Of a stretch of DNA of 23,458 nt, positions 1 through 7,350 are shown one piece after another (the stretch's first letter is position 1; each line of letters begins with the position of its first letter). Origin of the DNA: XN24 sp035514535 (lineage in GTDB: Bacteria > Pseudomonadota > Gammaproteobacteria > Steroidobacterales > XN24); NCBI GenBank assembly GCA_035514535.1, contig DATKAZ010000072.1:1-23458 (forward strand), given 5' to 3'. The notes beneath the pieces were generated by a model. The model did no database searches and was not told where the DNA came from. It was given only the letters and a program-made list of their open reading frames with translations. Made by a program: the position numbers and the translations under genes.

Positions 1-83
1 TCAGCGGCGAGGGCGTCATCGGCCTCGGCCGCATCGTGCAGCCGGGTTCCGACCAGGCGATCACCTTCATCCAGGAAGACTAG
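1..83 (+). CDS. 3' end of an unidentified gene (partial)
   Basis: The frame that is open from base 3 ends at a TAG at 81-83 and encodes about 26 residues, ending ...SDQAITFIQED. A hairpin repeat begins directly after the stop, the same placement as the other copies of that repeat in this window, which supports this being a true gene end. The fragment is too short for me to recognise a family, and no function is proposed. Another frame is also open across this stretch, so the frame choice rests on the stop/repeat junction. Confidence 0.45.
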   Translation, partial: SGEGVIGLGRIVQPGSDQAITFIQED

Positions 84-162
84 AAAAACGGAGAAAAACG
101 GGGTCAGAAAAACGGGGTCAGATACGGTTTTCGACCGAAAAGCGTATCTGACCCCGTTTTCC
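84..162. repeat. REP-like hairpin repeat, GGGGTCAGATACG type
   Basis: Bases 107-133 pair with 136-162: 27-bp arms with two mismatches and a 2-base loop. Two partial direct copies of the left head (GAAAAACGG and GAAAAACGGGGTCA) lie just before it at 83-106. This 'repeated head, then inverted copy' layout recurs at 7196 and 11221 with a different head sequence. A T-rich run follows the right arm (157-169), so the element could also end transcription of the upstream gene. Confidence 0.75.
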
Positions 163-185
163 TGTTTTTCATCGTTGGAGCGATC

Positions 186-323
186 ATGAAAATCCGGATC
201 GAAGTCGAAGTCGGCCCGACGGAGTTGCGCGAGTTCCTCGACCTGCCGGACGTCGGCGCGCGGCAAGAAGACGCGGGCCGGAAGGAAGAAGACCTCATGA
301 GTCGTCGCCGGAGGGCGCACTGA
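186..323 (+). CDS. Short DUF6489-like protein
   Basis: This 45-residue frame starts at ATG 186 with a GGAG at 176-179, 6 bases upstream. Its N-terminus (MKIRIEVEVGPTELREFLDL followed by PDV) resembles the conserved start of DUF6489, a small family of unknown function found in proteobacteria, sometimes near phasin genes, as here. From memory, members are usually about 70-100 residues. This one departs after the LPDV motif into a charged stretch and stops at TGA 321-323, so it may be truncated or a divergent short form. The family assignment rests on my recall of the N-terminal pattern only. Confidence 0.5.
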   Translation: MKIRIEVEVGPTELREFLDLPDVGARQEDAGRKEEDLMSRRRRAH

Positions 324-376
324 ATCGCCGTGCAGCCGACGGTACGACAGGCGCTCGCGGGCACTGATGCCGCCGG

Positions 377-406
377 AAAAAACGAGGCCCTCCGGGGAGG
401 GCCTCG
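377..406 (-). terminator. Intrinsic terminator of the phasin gene
   Basis: Read on the minus strand, an 11-bp perfect GC-rich stem (383-393 with 396-406) is followed by six T residues (A377-A382 on the plus strand). It lies 62 bases past the phasin stop codon, the expected position for its terminator. Confidence 0.85.
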
Positions 407-467
407 TGGGCAGTCAGCGGGCTGCGCCCCGGCGTGGGCCGGCCACGCCGCGGGGAGGGGCCGGCCT

Positions 468-1085
468 TCAGGCCGCCTTGCGGCTCGTGCGCTTCTTGGC
501 GGACGCCTTCCTGGCAGTTGTCTTTCTCTTGGCGGACGCTTTCCTGGCAGTCGTCTTTCTCTTGGCGGCGGGCTTGCGGCCGGGGGCCTTCTTGCGCGCG
601 GCCGGGCGTCCGGCGGCCTTCTTGCGCGCGGGCTTGCGGGCAGTGGGCTTGCGGGCGGTGGAGATGTCCACGACGACGTCCTTGAAGAGATCGCCGACGG
701 CATCGCCGGTCTCGCGCGCGTGCGAGACGGCCTCGCGGGCATTCTTCACGGCATGCTTGCGAGTCTTCGGCAGGGCGGCAATCTGGCCGTCGACCAGCGT
801 CCGGATCGTCCGGGCCCTGGCGGCCGTCTCGAGCCGGCGGGCACCGCCGTCGATGATGTCATCGAGCGCGGCGACCTGCTGCTTGAGCAGCTTTTCGACG
901 TTCTTGTGAGCCATGTTGTTGAGCTTGAGGCCGGTGTCCGCGAGCGCATGCACGGGACGCTTGGACTTTGTCAGCAGCTCGGCGGTCTCAAGGCCGGCAC
1001 TCCGCAACCCGGAGACGGCGCGATCCGCGAGCGTGCGGGATTCGGCTTTCAGGTTGTCGGTAAGTTGTTCGATTCTGGTCATCAT
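468..1085 (-). CDS. PhaF-like phasin with histone-H1-like tail
   Basis: This 205-residue protein has two parts. Residues 1 to about 140 are an amphipathic, helix-rich, phasin-like domain (MMTRIEQLTDNLK, then long heptad-type stretches), a fold that coats polyhydroxyalkanoate granules. Residues about 143-205 are almost only Lys, Arg, Ala, Thr, Pro and Ser, with an exact 11-residue repeat (KRKTTARKASA twice). This is the architecture of Pseudomonas PhaF, whose tail binds DNA and helps partition granules. The start is the first of two consecutive ATGs, with GAGG 8 bases upstream. The gene stands alone between a divergent operon and a DUF6489-like gene, and no PHA synthase is visible. An AlgP/H1-like nucleoid protein is the main alternative. 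Confidence 0.75.
   Translation of the reverse strand: MMTRIEQLTDNLKAESRTLADRAVSGLRSAGLETAELLTKSKRPVHALADTGLKLNNMAHKNVEKLLKQQVAALDDIIDGGARRLETAARARTIRTLVDGQIAALPKTRKHAVKNAREAVSHARETGDAVGDLFKDVVVDISTARKPTARKPARKKAAGRPAARKKAPGRKPAAKRKTTARKASAKRKTTARKASAKKRTSRKAA
495..560 (-). repeat. 33-bp tandem repeat inside the phasin tail
   Basis: Units 495-527 and 528-560 are 33 bp each and differ at only two positions. They encode the duplicated 11-residue basic motif, and the first bases of a third unit follow at 561-568. In-frame repeats of this kind can expand or contract without breaking the gene, so tail length may vary between strains. Confidence 0.85.
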
Positions 1086-1102
1086 GTTCTGAACCTCGGT
1101 CT

Positions 1103-1132
1103 ATTGATGCAATGCAGCATTGATGCAATGCA
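1103..1132. promoter_or_regulatory. Twin 14-bp direct repeats, probable operator
   Basis: ATTGATGCAATGCA occurs at 1103-1116 and again, identically, at 1119-1132 (16-bp period). The pair lies just downstream of the -10 element of the minus-strand phasin promoter, where a repressor would block initiation. The TGC-rich character recalls, from memory, sites described for PhaR-type regulators of phasin genes. That assignment is inference. Confidence 0.55.
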
Positions 1133-1133
1133 C

Positions 1134-1161
1134 AATATAGCGCAACGCGGGACAGAGTCAA
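1134..1161 (-). promoter_or_regulatory. Sigma70-type promoter for the phasin gene
   Basis: On the minus strand, TTGACT (1161-1156) and TATATT (1139-1134) each match the -35 and -10 consensus at five of six bases, with a 16-bp spacer. The predicted start lies about 40 bases before the phasin ATG at 1085. Confidence 0.7.
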
Positions 1162-1165
1162 GTCG

Positions 1166-1717
1166 TTGAAGTTAATTTCGGCATCGAAAAGCAAGTTTGC
1201 GGGCGTGTTTTTCGCGTTCGCGGGCATTCTCGGGGCGCATTCGGGGATCGCGCAGGACGTTGCCGAACCGCGCGTGAGCCTGGAGCCGGCCTGGGTGGTC
1301 GGCGCTGCGGACGGCGGCGAGCGGCTGGTGGAGGGCGCACGACCGGAGGGCGCCGTGCAACGGCTGTACACTGCGCGCTTTCGCTACGAAGGGACGCGAC
1401 CGGCACCACGGCTGCGGATCGTGCTCGGGATTCCGGACGGGATGAATTACGTTGCAAACAGTGCGCTCGGGCCGGGGGCCGAAATCCGTTTCTCGGTCGA
1501 CGGGGGGCGAAGCTTCGGCGCGCCTGCGGAGCTCTCGCTTTCGCCCGCGGCCGATGATCCCGAGGGCGAACCGCGTGCCGCCAGGATTGCGGACTACAGT
1601 CATATCCGCTGGGAGCTGGCTGGCCCGCATCTCCCCGGCGTCGCCGGGCTCGTGTCCTTTCGCGCCGTGCCCGGCGATGGCGGGCGCGATGATTCTGCCG
1701 CACCGGAGACGCCGTGA
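1166..1717 (+). CDS. Exported DUF11-like single-domain protein
   Basis: This 183-residue protein starts at TTG 1166. It opens with a signal peptide (MKLISASKSK followed by a hydrophobic stretch to about residue 29, IAQ). The rest resembles the DUF11 'conserved repeat' beta-sandwich: a stretch about pre-existing ranges (LRIVLGIPDGMNYVANSA), then GAEIRFSVDGG near 110 and DYSHIRWELAGP near 145. DUF11 units are usually tandem modules of large surface proteins, but here one unit is exported alone. There is no clear ribosome site, so the start is less certain than the frame. The last codons overlap the PBP1b start (GTGA at 1714-1717), placing it first in that operon. A role in the envelope is inferred from context only. 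Confidence 0.7.
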   Translation: MKLISASKSKFAGVFFAFAGILGAHSGIAQDVAEPRVSLEPAWVVGAADGGERLVEGARPEGAVQRLYTARFRYEGTRPAPRLRIVLGIPDGMNYVANSALGPGAEIRFSVDGGRSFGAPAELSLSPAADDPEGEPRAARIADYSHIRWELAGPHLPGVAGLVSFRAVPGDGGRDDSAAPETP

Positions 1718-4065
1718 GAGGGCGCCAGACCACGCCCCGTCGCGGCGGTGACGCAAAGCGCGCCGGCAGGCGAGTGCCGCCCCGGCTGCGCCGCATCCTG
1801 CTGATCGCTGCAGTCGCCGGACTCGTCGGGCTGCTCGCGTGGTTCATCTGGCTGGACGCGCGCATCACGGGCCAGTTCGAGGGGCGCCGCTGGGACCGGC
1901 CGGCACAGGTATTCGCCGAGCCCGTCGAGCTGTACGCGGGACTGCCGCTCGGCATTCACAGGTTCATCGAGCTGCTCGGCGCGCAAGGCTACCGGGAGGC
2001 GGACGGCAGCACGCCAAGGCCGGGATTCTGGTGGCGCGAGGGCGCCAGCATTCGCCTGATGACACGCCCGTTCCGCTTCGCCGACGGCGAGCAGCCGGCG
2101 ACCGTGGCACAGGTGGATTTCACCGCCGCGGGCGTCGGCCGCATCCGCGACGCCCAGGGACGCGATCTGCCCCTGCTGCGACTCGACCCGATGCGCATCG
2201 GCAGTATTTTCCCGGCGCACGGCGAGGACCGTATCGTCCTCGCTCCGGACGAAGTTCCGCAGCTGCTCGAGGACGCCCTGGTCGCGGTCGAGGATCGCCG
2301 CTTCGAGCGCCATCGCGGCCTCGATCCGGGCGGGATCCTGCGCGCGCTGCTGGTCAACCTGCGCGCCGGCGAGGTGCGCCAGGGCGGCAGCACGCTCACG
2401 CAGCAGTTGGTGAAGAGTTATTTCCTCGACAGCCGCCGGACCTGGGGGCGCAAGATCACCGAGGCGGCGATGGCGCTGCTGCTCGAATGGCACTACGAGA
2501 AGGAAGACATCCTCACCGCGTACATCAACGAGGTGTACATGGGCCAGGACGGCCCGCGCGCCATCCACGGCTTTGGCCTGGCGGCGGCGTTCTATTTCGG
2601 CAAGCCGCTGCTGGAGCTGGACGTGGCGGAGACGGCGACGCTCGTCACGATCGTGCGCGGGCCCTCGTACTACAATCCGTGGCGGCAGCCGGACCGCGTG
2701 CGCGAACGGCGCGACCTCGTGTTGCAGATCCTCGTCGAGCAGGACGTGATCGGCGCCCCGGCGGCGGAGGCTGCCGTGGCGCAGAAACTCGATCTGCGCG
2801 GCGGCGCGGCAGCCGGACCCGCATACCAGCCGGCCTTCCTCGGCCTGGTGCGGCGGCAGCTCAGGCGCGACTACCGCGATGCCGACCTCGACTCGACGGG
2901 CCTGATCGTGCTCACGACGCTCGATCCATTGGCGCAGCGCACGGCCCAGGCCGCCGTCAGCGAAGGCATCGCGCGCCTCCGCAAGGCCGGCGAGGACACC
3001 GCCGACGTGGAGGCGGCAGCCGTCGTGACACGCCCGGGAACCGGCGAGGTGCTGGCAATCGTCGGCGGCGCGGAGGGCAGTTTCGGCGGACTGAACCGGG
3101 CGCTGGACGCGCGTCGCCCCATCGGCTCGCTGGTCAAGCCGGCCGTCTATCTCGTGGCGCTCGAGTCGGGACGCTATACGCTGGCCTCGACGCTGGATGA
3201 CTGGCCGATCGACGTGCCCCTGCCCGACGGCACGGTGTGGCAGCCGACGAATTACGACAACGAGAACCGCGGCCCGGTGTCGCTGATGCGCGCCCTGGTG
3301 GAATCGCTGAACCTCGCCACGGTGGACCTGGGGCTCGAGATCGGCGTGGACAGCGTGGCCGAGCGGCTCGGGAGGCTCGCGGGCGCCGCCGCACCGCCGG
3401 CCTACCCGTCGCTGCTGCTCGGCTCGGTGGAGTTCCCGCCGCTCGAGGTCGCGGGCATCTACGGCGCGCTCGCCGCGGGCGGCTTCCGGGCGCCGCTGCG
3501 CTCGGTGAGCGCCGTACTCGACGCGGAAGGCCTGCCGCTGTCGCGCTATCCGCTGGAGATCGAGGCGGTGGCGGAGCCGGCCGCCGTCGTCCAGCTGCAG
3601 CACGCCATGCGCATGGTGTTCGAGCGCGGCACGGCGCGCGCCGCGAACGCGCGCCTCGGGGGACGCCGCTACGCGGGCAAAACCGGCACTTCCGGCGACT
3701 TTCGCGATAGCTGGTTCGCAGGCTTCGGGGGCGATACTCTGGCCGTGGTGTGGGTCGGGCGCGACGACAACACCCCCACGGGGCTGACGGGCGCGAGCGG
3801 CGCGTTGCCGATCTGGGTGGACATCATGGCGGGCGTCGGCGCCGGCGAGTTTCTCCCCGTGTCGGCCGACGGCCTTGTCGAGGTCGAAATCGAGTTTGCC
3901 TCCGGACTGCTGGCCCGGGGGGGCTGCGCCGACACCGTGGTCGTGCCGGTGCCGCTGGACGCGACGCTTTACAGCAAGCGCGGTTGCGCGCCGGCGGGCG
4001 TCGAGGGCGACAATCCACTGGAACAGGGAATCGAATGGCTCAGGCGAGTATTGCGAGGCGAGTGA
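1714..4065 (+). CDS. mrcB: Penicillin-binding protein 1B (bifunctional)
   Basis: This class A penicillin-binding protein (783 residues) polymerises lipid II into glycan strands and cross-links the peptides at the periplasmic face. Residues about 27-47 form the membrane anchor, and about 55-150 match the UB2H regulatory domain typical of PBP1b. The GT51 glycosyltransferase follows, with catalytic E193 in EDRRFERH and the RQGGSTLTQQ motif at 222-231. The transpeptidase has S472-x-x-K475 (nucleophile in GSLVKP), S531-L-N533 and K656-TGTSG, so all active-site motifs are intact. The start is GTG 1714, overlapping the previous stop by four bases. Its 3' end overlaps a TPR lipoprotein gene that is the likely activator. 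Confidence 0.95.
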   Translation: MRGRQTTPRRGGDAKRAGRRVPPRLRRILLIAAVAGLVGLLAWFIWLDARITGQFEGRRWDRPAQVFAEPVELYAGLPLGIHRFIELLGAQGYREADGSTPRPGFWWREGASIRLMTRPFRFADGEQPATVAQVDFTAAGVGRIRDAQGRDLPLLRLDPMRIGSIFPAHGEDRIVLAPDEVPQLLEDALVAVEDRRFERHRGLDPGGILRALLVNLRAGEVRQGGSTLTQQLVKSYFLDSRRTWGRKITEAAMALLLEWHYEKEDILTAYINEVYMGQDGPRAIHGFGLAAAFYFGKPLLELDVAETATLVTIVRGPSYYNPWRQPDRVRERRDLVLQILVEQDVIGAPAAEAAVAQKLDLRGGAAAGPAYQPAFLGLVRRQLRRDYRDADLDSTGLIVLTTLDPLAQRTAQAAVSEGIARLRKAGEDTADVEAAAVVTRPGTGEVLAIVGGAEGSFGGLNRALDARRPIGSLVKPAVYLVALESGRYTLASTLDDWPIDVPLPDGTVWQPTNYDNENRGPVSLMRALVESLNLATVDLGLEIGVDSVAERLGRLAGAAAPPAYPSLLLGSVEFPPLEVAGIYGALAAGGFRAPLRSVSAVLDAEGLPLSRYPLEIEAVAEPAAVVQLQHAMRMVFERGTARAANARLGGRRYAGKTGTSGDFRDSWFAGFGGDTLAVVWVGRDDNTPTGLTGASGALPIWVDIMAGVGAGEFLPVSADGLVEVEIEFASGLLARGGCADTVVVPVPLDATLYSKRGCAPAGVEGDNPLEQGIEWLRRVLRGE

Positions 4066-4583
4066 GGACCGCATGGCGGCGTAGCGATGCACGCGCACGC
4101 ACGGCGGGAGGGTGCCGCCTCGCGGCGTGCGTCGTGGCGCTGGCGCTGCTGTCCGGCTGCGCGATCCTGCCCATGGAGGACGCGCCGCGCGACCAGGACC
4201 CGCGGCACGATACCGGTGCCGGGCCAGAGCTGCCGCCGACCGAGCCGGACCGCAGTGCCCGGCCCATGCCGCTGCCCGAGCCCGAGCCCGAACCCCTGCC
4301 GCCGCCGAGTTATCACCGCGCGGGAGAGAGCTTGCTGGAACAGGCACGGCGCGAGATGCTGCTCGGCGATGACGCGATGGCCGGGGCGACGCTTGAGCGC
4401 GCCCTGAGGATCGACGGCGACAACCCCTGGATCTGGATCGAACTCGGCAACCTGAGACTGGCGGCGGGCCAGCTTGCCGCGGCGGAGAGCATGGCGCGCA
4501 AGGCGCTCAGCCTGGCGACACGCGACCCCGCCGCACGCAGCGCGGCGGCGAGCCTGCTGCAACGGGCCGGGGCGGGCGGTTGA
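4035..4583 (+). CDS. lpoP: LpoP-like TPR lipoprotein, probable PBP1b activator
   Basis: This is a 182-residue outer-membrane lipoprotein candidate. A basic N-terminus and hydrophobic segment lead to the lipobox LSGC with acceptor C42. A Pro/Glu-rich linker (about 50-92) follows, then a tetratricopeptide region (about 95-180) with paired helices. Pseudomonas LpoP, a TPR lipoprotein that stimulates PBP1b, is encoded beside its PBP gene, and this gene overlaps mrcB by 31 bases, so the same role is inferred. ATG 4035 is chosen because an AGGGA lies about 5 bases upstream. GTG 4062 overlaps the mrcB stop in the GTGA style used by its neighbours and would give a more typical signal-peptide length, so it is a real alternative. 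Confidence 0.72.
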   Translation: MAQASIARRVRTAWRRSDARARTAGGCRLAACVVALALLSGCAILPMEDAPRDQDPRHDTGAGPELPPTEPDRSARPMPLPEPEPEPLPPPSYHRAGESLLEQARREMLLGDDAMAGATLERALRIDGDNPWIWIELGNLRLAAGQLAAAESMARKALSLATRDPAARSAAASLLQRAGAGG

Positions 4584-6526
4584 GCGCGGCCGAGCGCATC
4601 GGCGAGGCCTTCGACGCGGACGGCGTGCTGGCGAGGGCACTGGCCGGGTTTCGCCCGCGCGACGGCCAGCGCCGCATGGCCGAGGCGGTCGCGAGCGCAC
4701 TCGAGCGGCGCGGCATCCTGCTGGTCGAGGCGGGTACGGGGACCGGCAAGACCTATGCCTACCTGGCGCCGGTGCTGGATGCGGGACTCACGGTCGTCAT
4801 CTCGACCGGCACGAAGACGCTCCAGGACCAGCTCTACCGGCGCGACCTGCCGGCGATCTGCGGCGCGCTCGGCCGTCCCGTGCATGTCGCACTCCTCAAG
4901 GGGCGCGCCAATTACCTTTGCCGCCACCGGCTCGCGCTCGCACTCGAAGAGGGCCCGGGAGCCGTACGCGAGTCGCGTCGCCTGGCGAAGATTCAGGCCT
5001 GGGCCGCGACGACGCAAAACGGCGAGATCGCCGAGGTGCCGGGCATCCCGGAGGATGCGCCCGTCTGGGGGCGCGTGACCTCGAACGCGGACAACTGCCT
5101 CGGCCAGGAATGCCCCGAATTCCAGCGTTGCCACGTCGTCAGGGCGCGACGCGAGGCACTGAAGGCGGAGGTCGTGGTGGTCAATCACCACCTCCTTCTC
5201 GCGGACCTGGCGCTGAAAGAGGAAGGCTTCGGCGAACTGCTGCCCGGGGCCGATGCCGTGGTGGTCGACGAGGCGCACCAGCTGCCGGAGATCGCGGCGC
5301 GCTTCTTCGGCGTCAACGTCGGCACGCGCCAGGCCCTCGGCCTGGTGGCCGACGTGCGCGCCGAGGCACTCAATGCCGGCGCCTGGAATCCCGCCCTGGA
5401 GGGCGCCGTCGACGCGCTGGAGCGCGCGGCGCGCGAGGCGGCCGCAATGCTGGCGGGCGGCGGCGCGCGGCTGTCGTGGCCGGAGCTGCCGGCCGGGACC
5501 GACGAGGCGCTCGCACAGCTGGAAACCGCGGCCGGCGGTGTGGCGACGGCCTGCGATGCGCTGGGCGGCCCGAGTGCCGGCATCGATGCCGTCGAGCGCC
5601 GCGCGCGGGCGCTGGCGGCGCGCACCGCGACCATTCGTGCCGGCGGCGAGGGCTTCGAGCTGCGCTGGGCCGAGACCGGCCGGCGCAGCGCGAGCTTTCA
5701 TGCCGCACCCGTCGACGCGGGCCGCGCGCTCGCCGCCCAGGTGACGAGCAGGGGCTGCGGCTGGGTATTCACGTCTGCCACGCTCGCGGTGGGCGACGAC
5801 TTCGGCGCGTTCCTGGATCGCCTCGGGCTGGAGGAGGCGGAGACGCTGCGGCTCGACAGCCCGTTCGACTTCCGCCGGCGCACGCGGCTGTATGTGCCGG
5901 GCGGCATGCCGCAGCCATCGGACCCGGACTACACGCGGCGGGTCGTCGAGATCGCCCTGCCGTTGCTCGAGGCGAGCGGCGGGCGCGCCTTCCTCCTGTT
6001 TACCAGCCACCGCGCGCTGCAGGCGGCCGCGCGCGTGCTGCGCCCGCAGGCCGAGGCGCTCGGCTTCCCGGTGCTGGTGCAGGGCGACGAGCCGCGCGGC
6101 CGGCTGCTTGCGAGCTTTCGTCGCCTGGGCAACGCGGTGCTGCTCGGCACGCAGAGCTTCTGGGAGGGCGTCGACGTGAAGGGGCCGGCGTTGTCCGTTG
6201 TGCTGATCGACAAGCTGCCGTTCGCGGCGCCCGACGACCCGCTGCTGAAGGCCCGCCTCGAGGCGGCGCGCGACGCCGGGCGCGAGCCGTTCCGGGACGT
6301 GCAGCTGCCGCAGGCGGTGTTGAGCCTGAAGCAGGGCATCGGCCGGCTCATCCGCGACGTCGATGACGCGGGCCTCGCGGTGGTGTGCGATCCACGCCTG
6401 CTGGGCAAGGGCTACGGGCGGGTGTTCCTCGCCAGCTTGCCGCCGATGCCGCTGGTACGCAGCGAGGACGAGGCGGTGGATTTCCTGGTTGGACTGGGCC
6501 TGACGTCGCTGGAGCACGCCGGGTGA
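4580..6526 (+). CDS. yoaA: ATP-dependent DNA helicase, YoaA/DinG family (XPD-like)
   Basis: This 648-residue superfamily 2 helicase has an iron-sulfur cluster domain. Walker A is E50-AGTGTGKT (K57) and Walker B is D230-E-A-H233. Four cysteines, C114, C173, C178 and C184, sit between them in the spacing expected for a 4Fe-4S cluster. C-terminal motifs include GTQSFWEGVD and QGIGRLIR. Length is close to E. coli YoaA, shorter than DinG. YoaA acts in replication-associated repair; DinG unwinds R-loops and forks. The TTG start at 4580 overlaps the previous stop (TTGA), and no better start is near. TsaB follows with a four-base overlap; a yoaA-tsaB neighbourhood also occurs in E. coli. Confidence 0.9.
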   Translation: MSAAERIGEAFDADGVLARALAGFRPRDGQRRMAEAVASALERRGILLVEAGTGTGKTYAYLAPVLDAGLTVVISTGTKTLQDQLYRRDLPAICGALGRPVHVALLKGRANYLCRHRLALALEEGPGAVRESRRLAKIQAWAATTQNGEIAEVPGIPEDAPVWGRVTSNADNCLGQECPEFQRCHVVRARREALKAEVVVVNHHLLLADLALKEEGFGELLPGADAVVVDEAHQLPEIAARFFGVNVGTRQALGLVADVRAEALNAGAWNPALEGAVDALERAAREAAAMLAGGGARLSWPELPAGTDEALAQLETAAGGVATACDALGGPSAGIDAVERRARALAARTATIRAGGEGFELRWAETGRRSASFHAAPVDAGRALAAQVTSRGCGWVFTSATLAVGDDFGAFLDRLGLEEAETLRLDSPFDFRRRTRLYVPGGMPQPSDPDYTRRVVEIALPLLEASGGRAFLLFTSHRALQAAARVLRPQAEALGFPVLVQGDEPRGRLLASFRRLGNAVLLGTQSFWEGVDVKGPALSVVLIDKLPFAAPDDPLLKARLEAARDAGREPFRDVQLPQAVLSLKQGIGRLIRDVDDAGLAVVCDPRLLGKGYGRVFLASLPPMPLVRSEDEAVDFLVGLGLTSLEHAG

Positions 6527-7194
6527 ACATCCTGGCGCTCGACACGGCGGGGCAGGGCTGCTCGGTCGCGCTGCTTGCCGGCGGCCGGATCATCGAGCGT
6601 CTCGAGAGTGCGCCACGGCGCCATGCCGCGTCGCTCCTCCCGATGGCCGAGGCGTGCCTCGCCGAGGCCGGCCTGGGGCTCGCGGAGCTCGACGTGGTGG
6701 CATTCGGCCGCGGGCCCGGGAGCTTTACCGGGCTGCGCATCGCGACCGGGGTCGCGCAGGGAATCGCGTTCGGCGCCGACCTGCCCGTCGTCCCGGTGTC
6801 GAACCTCGCGGCTGCTGCTGCTGCTGCGTTTCGGCTGCACGGCTGGCGGCGCGCGGTCGTGGCCTTCGATGCGCGCATGGGCGAGATCTACGCGGGTGCG
6901 TTCGCCATCGACGCCGCCGGCCTGCCGGAGGCGCTCGGCGCGGAGGCGCTGCTGACGCCCGATACGCTCGCGGCCCCGGCCGGCGAGGGCGCCTGCGGCG
7001 TCGGCTCGGCCTTCGCCGCCTGGCCGGCGCTGGCCGGGCGGCTCGGGCTCGAGCAGTTCGACGCGGAGCTCGCGCCCCTCGCGCGCGACCTGCTCGGCCT
7101 CGCCGCGGCAGGATTCGCGCGCGGCGAGGCGGTGGCGGCGCACGAGGCACTGCCCGTGTACCTGCGCGAGCAGGTCGCCTGGCGCAACGCCTGA
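6523..7194 (+). CDS. tsaB: tRNA threonylcarbamoyladenosine biosynthesis protein TsaB
   Basis: This 223-residue member of the ASKHA fold acts with TsaD and TsaE to make t6A at position 37 of ANN-decoding tRNAs. Conserved N-terminal marks are MNILALDTAGQGCSVALL, the GPGSFTGLRI motif near residues 65-75, and the FDARMGEIYAG strand near 112. Length is close to the usual 220-235. The start is GTG 6523, overlapping the helicase stop (GTGA). A run of Ala codons (GCT repeated at 6811-6828) lies in frame. It ends the operon; a hairpin repeat begins two bases past its TGA. Confidence 0.95.
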   Translation: MNILALDTAGQGCSVALLAGGRIIERLESAPRRHAASLLPMAEACLAEAGLGLAELDVVAFGRGPGSFTGLRIATGVAQGIAFGADLPVVPVSNLAAAAAAAFRLHGWRRAVVAFDARMGEIYAGAFAIDAAGLPEALGAEALLTPDTLAAPAGEGACGVGSAFAAWPALAGRLGLEQFDAELAPLARDLLGLAAAGFARGEAVAAHEALPVYLREQVAWRNA

Positions 7195-7195
7195 A

Positions 7196-7257
7196 GGGGA
7201 CACTCCTCAAAGATGGGGACACTCCTCATTTCCTGCGGAATTGAGGAGTGTCTCCTT
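7196..7257. repeat. REP-like hairpin repeat, GGGGACACTCCTCA type
   Basis: The head GGGGACACTCCTCA appears twice as a direct repeat (7197-7210 and 7215-7228, 18-bp period). The second copy then pairs with the inverted copy, giving arms 7213-7233 and 7237-7257 with a few mismatches. It starts directly after the tsaB stop and could act as a terminator between tsaB and phoB. Confidence 0.8.
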
Positions 7258-7262
7258 ATTGC

Positions 7263-7286
7263 GCGTCATAATCAGTAACATGACGC
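7263..7286. promoter_or_regulatory. Inverted repeat upstream of phoB
   Basis: GCGTCAT (7263-7269) and ATGACGC (7280-7286) form a perfect 7-bp inverted repeat with a 10-base spacer, 65 bases before the phoB start. It is spaced like a dimeric operator, but no regulator is assigned, and chance is possible at this length. Confidence 0.3.
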
Positions 7287-7316
7287 CGGGTTTAACGAAT
7301 CTGTAACGCAGCATTG

Positions 7317-7334
7317 TTGTAATGCCCCCGTCAC
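7317..7334 (+). promoter_or_regulatory. Candidate Pho box of phoB
   Basis: TTGTAATGCCCCCGTCAC matches the two 7-base halves of the PhoB site (CTGTCAT, 4 bases, CTGTCAC) at five and six of seven positions with the correct 11-bp period. A further CTGTAAC lies at 7301-7307. Autoregulation of phoBR by PhoB is established in E. coli; here it is inferred. Confidence 0.5.
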
Positions 7335-7350
7335 AAGCACGGATCCAGCC

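Noticed and set aside
104..742. Open frames on both strands around 104-1169 that overlap the phasin gene.
   Set aside because: They are Arg/Pro/Ser-rich or Gly-rich shadows of the repetitive phasin tail, lack ribosome sites, and conflict with the terminator at 377-406 that fits the minus-strand phasin.
1600..4347. Very long open frame on the minus strand opposite mrcB (similar ones lie opposite the helicase, 4313-6517, and opposite pstC/pstA, 16018-17991).
   Set aside because: The products are low-complexity Arg/Ala/His-rich sequences without domains; they are antisense shadows of GC-rich coding sequence, while the plus-strand frames carry clear family motifs.
6811..6828. GCT trinucleotide run, possible phase-variable microsatellite.
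   Set aside because: It is short, in frame, and encodes an alanine stretch in a helix of TsaB; gain or loss of units would not shift the frame.
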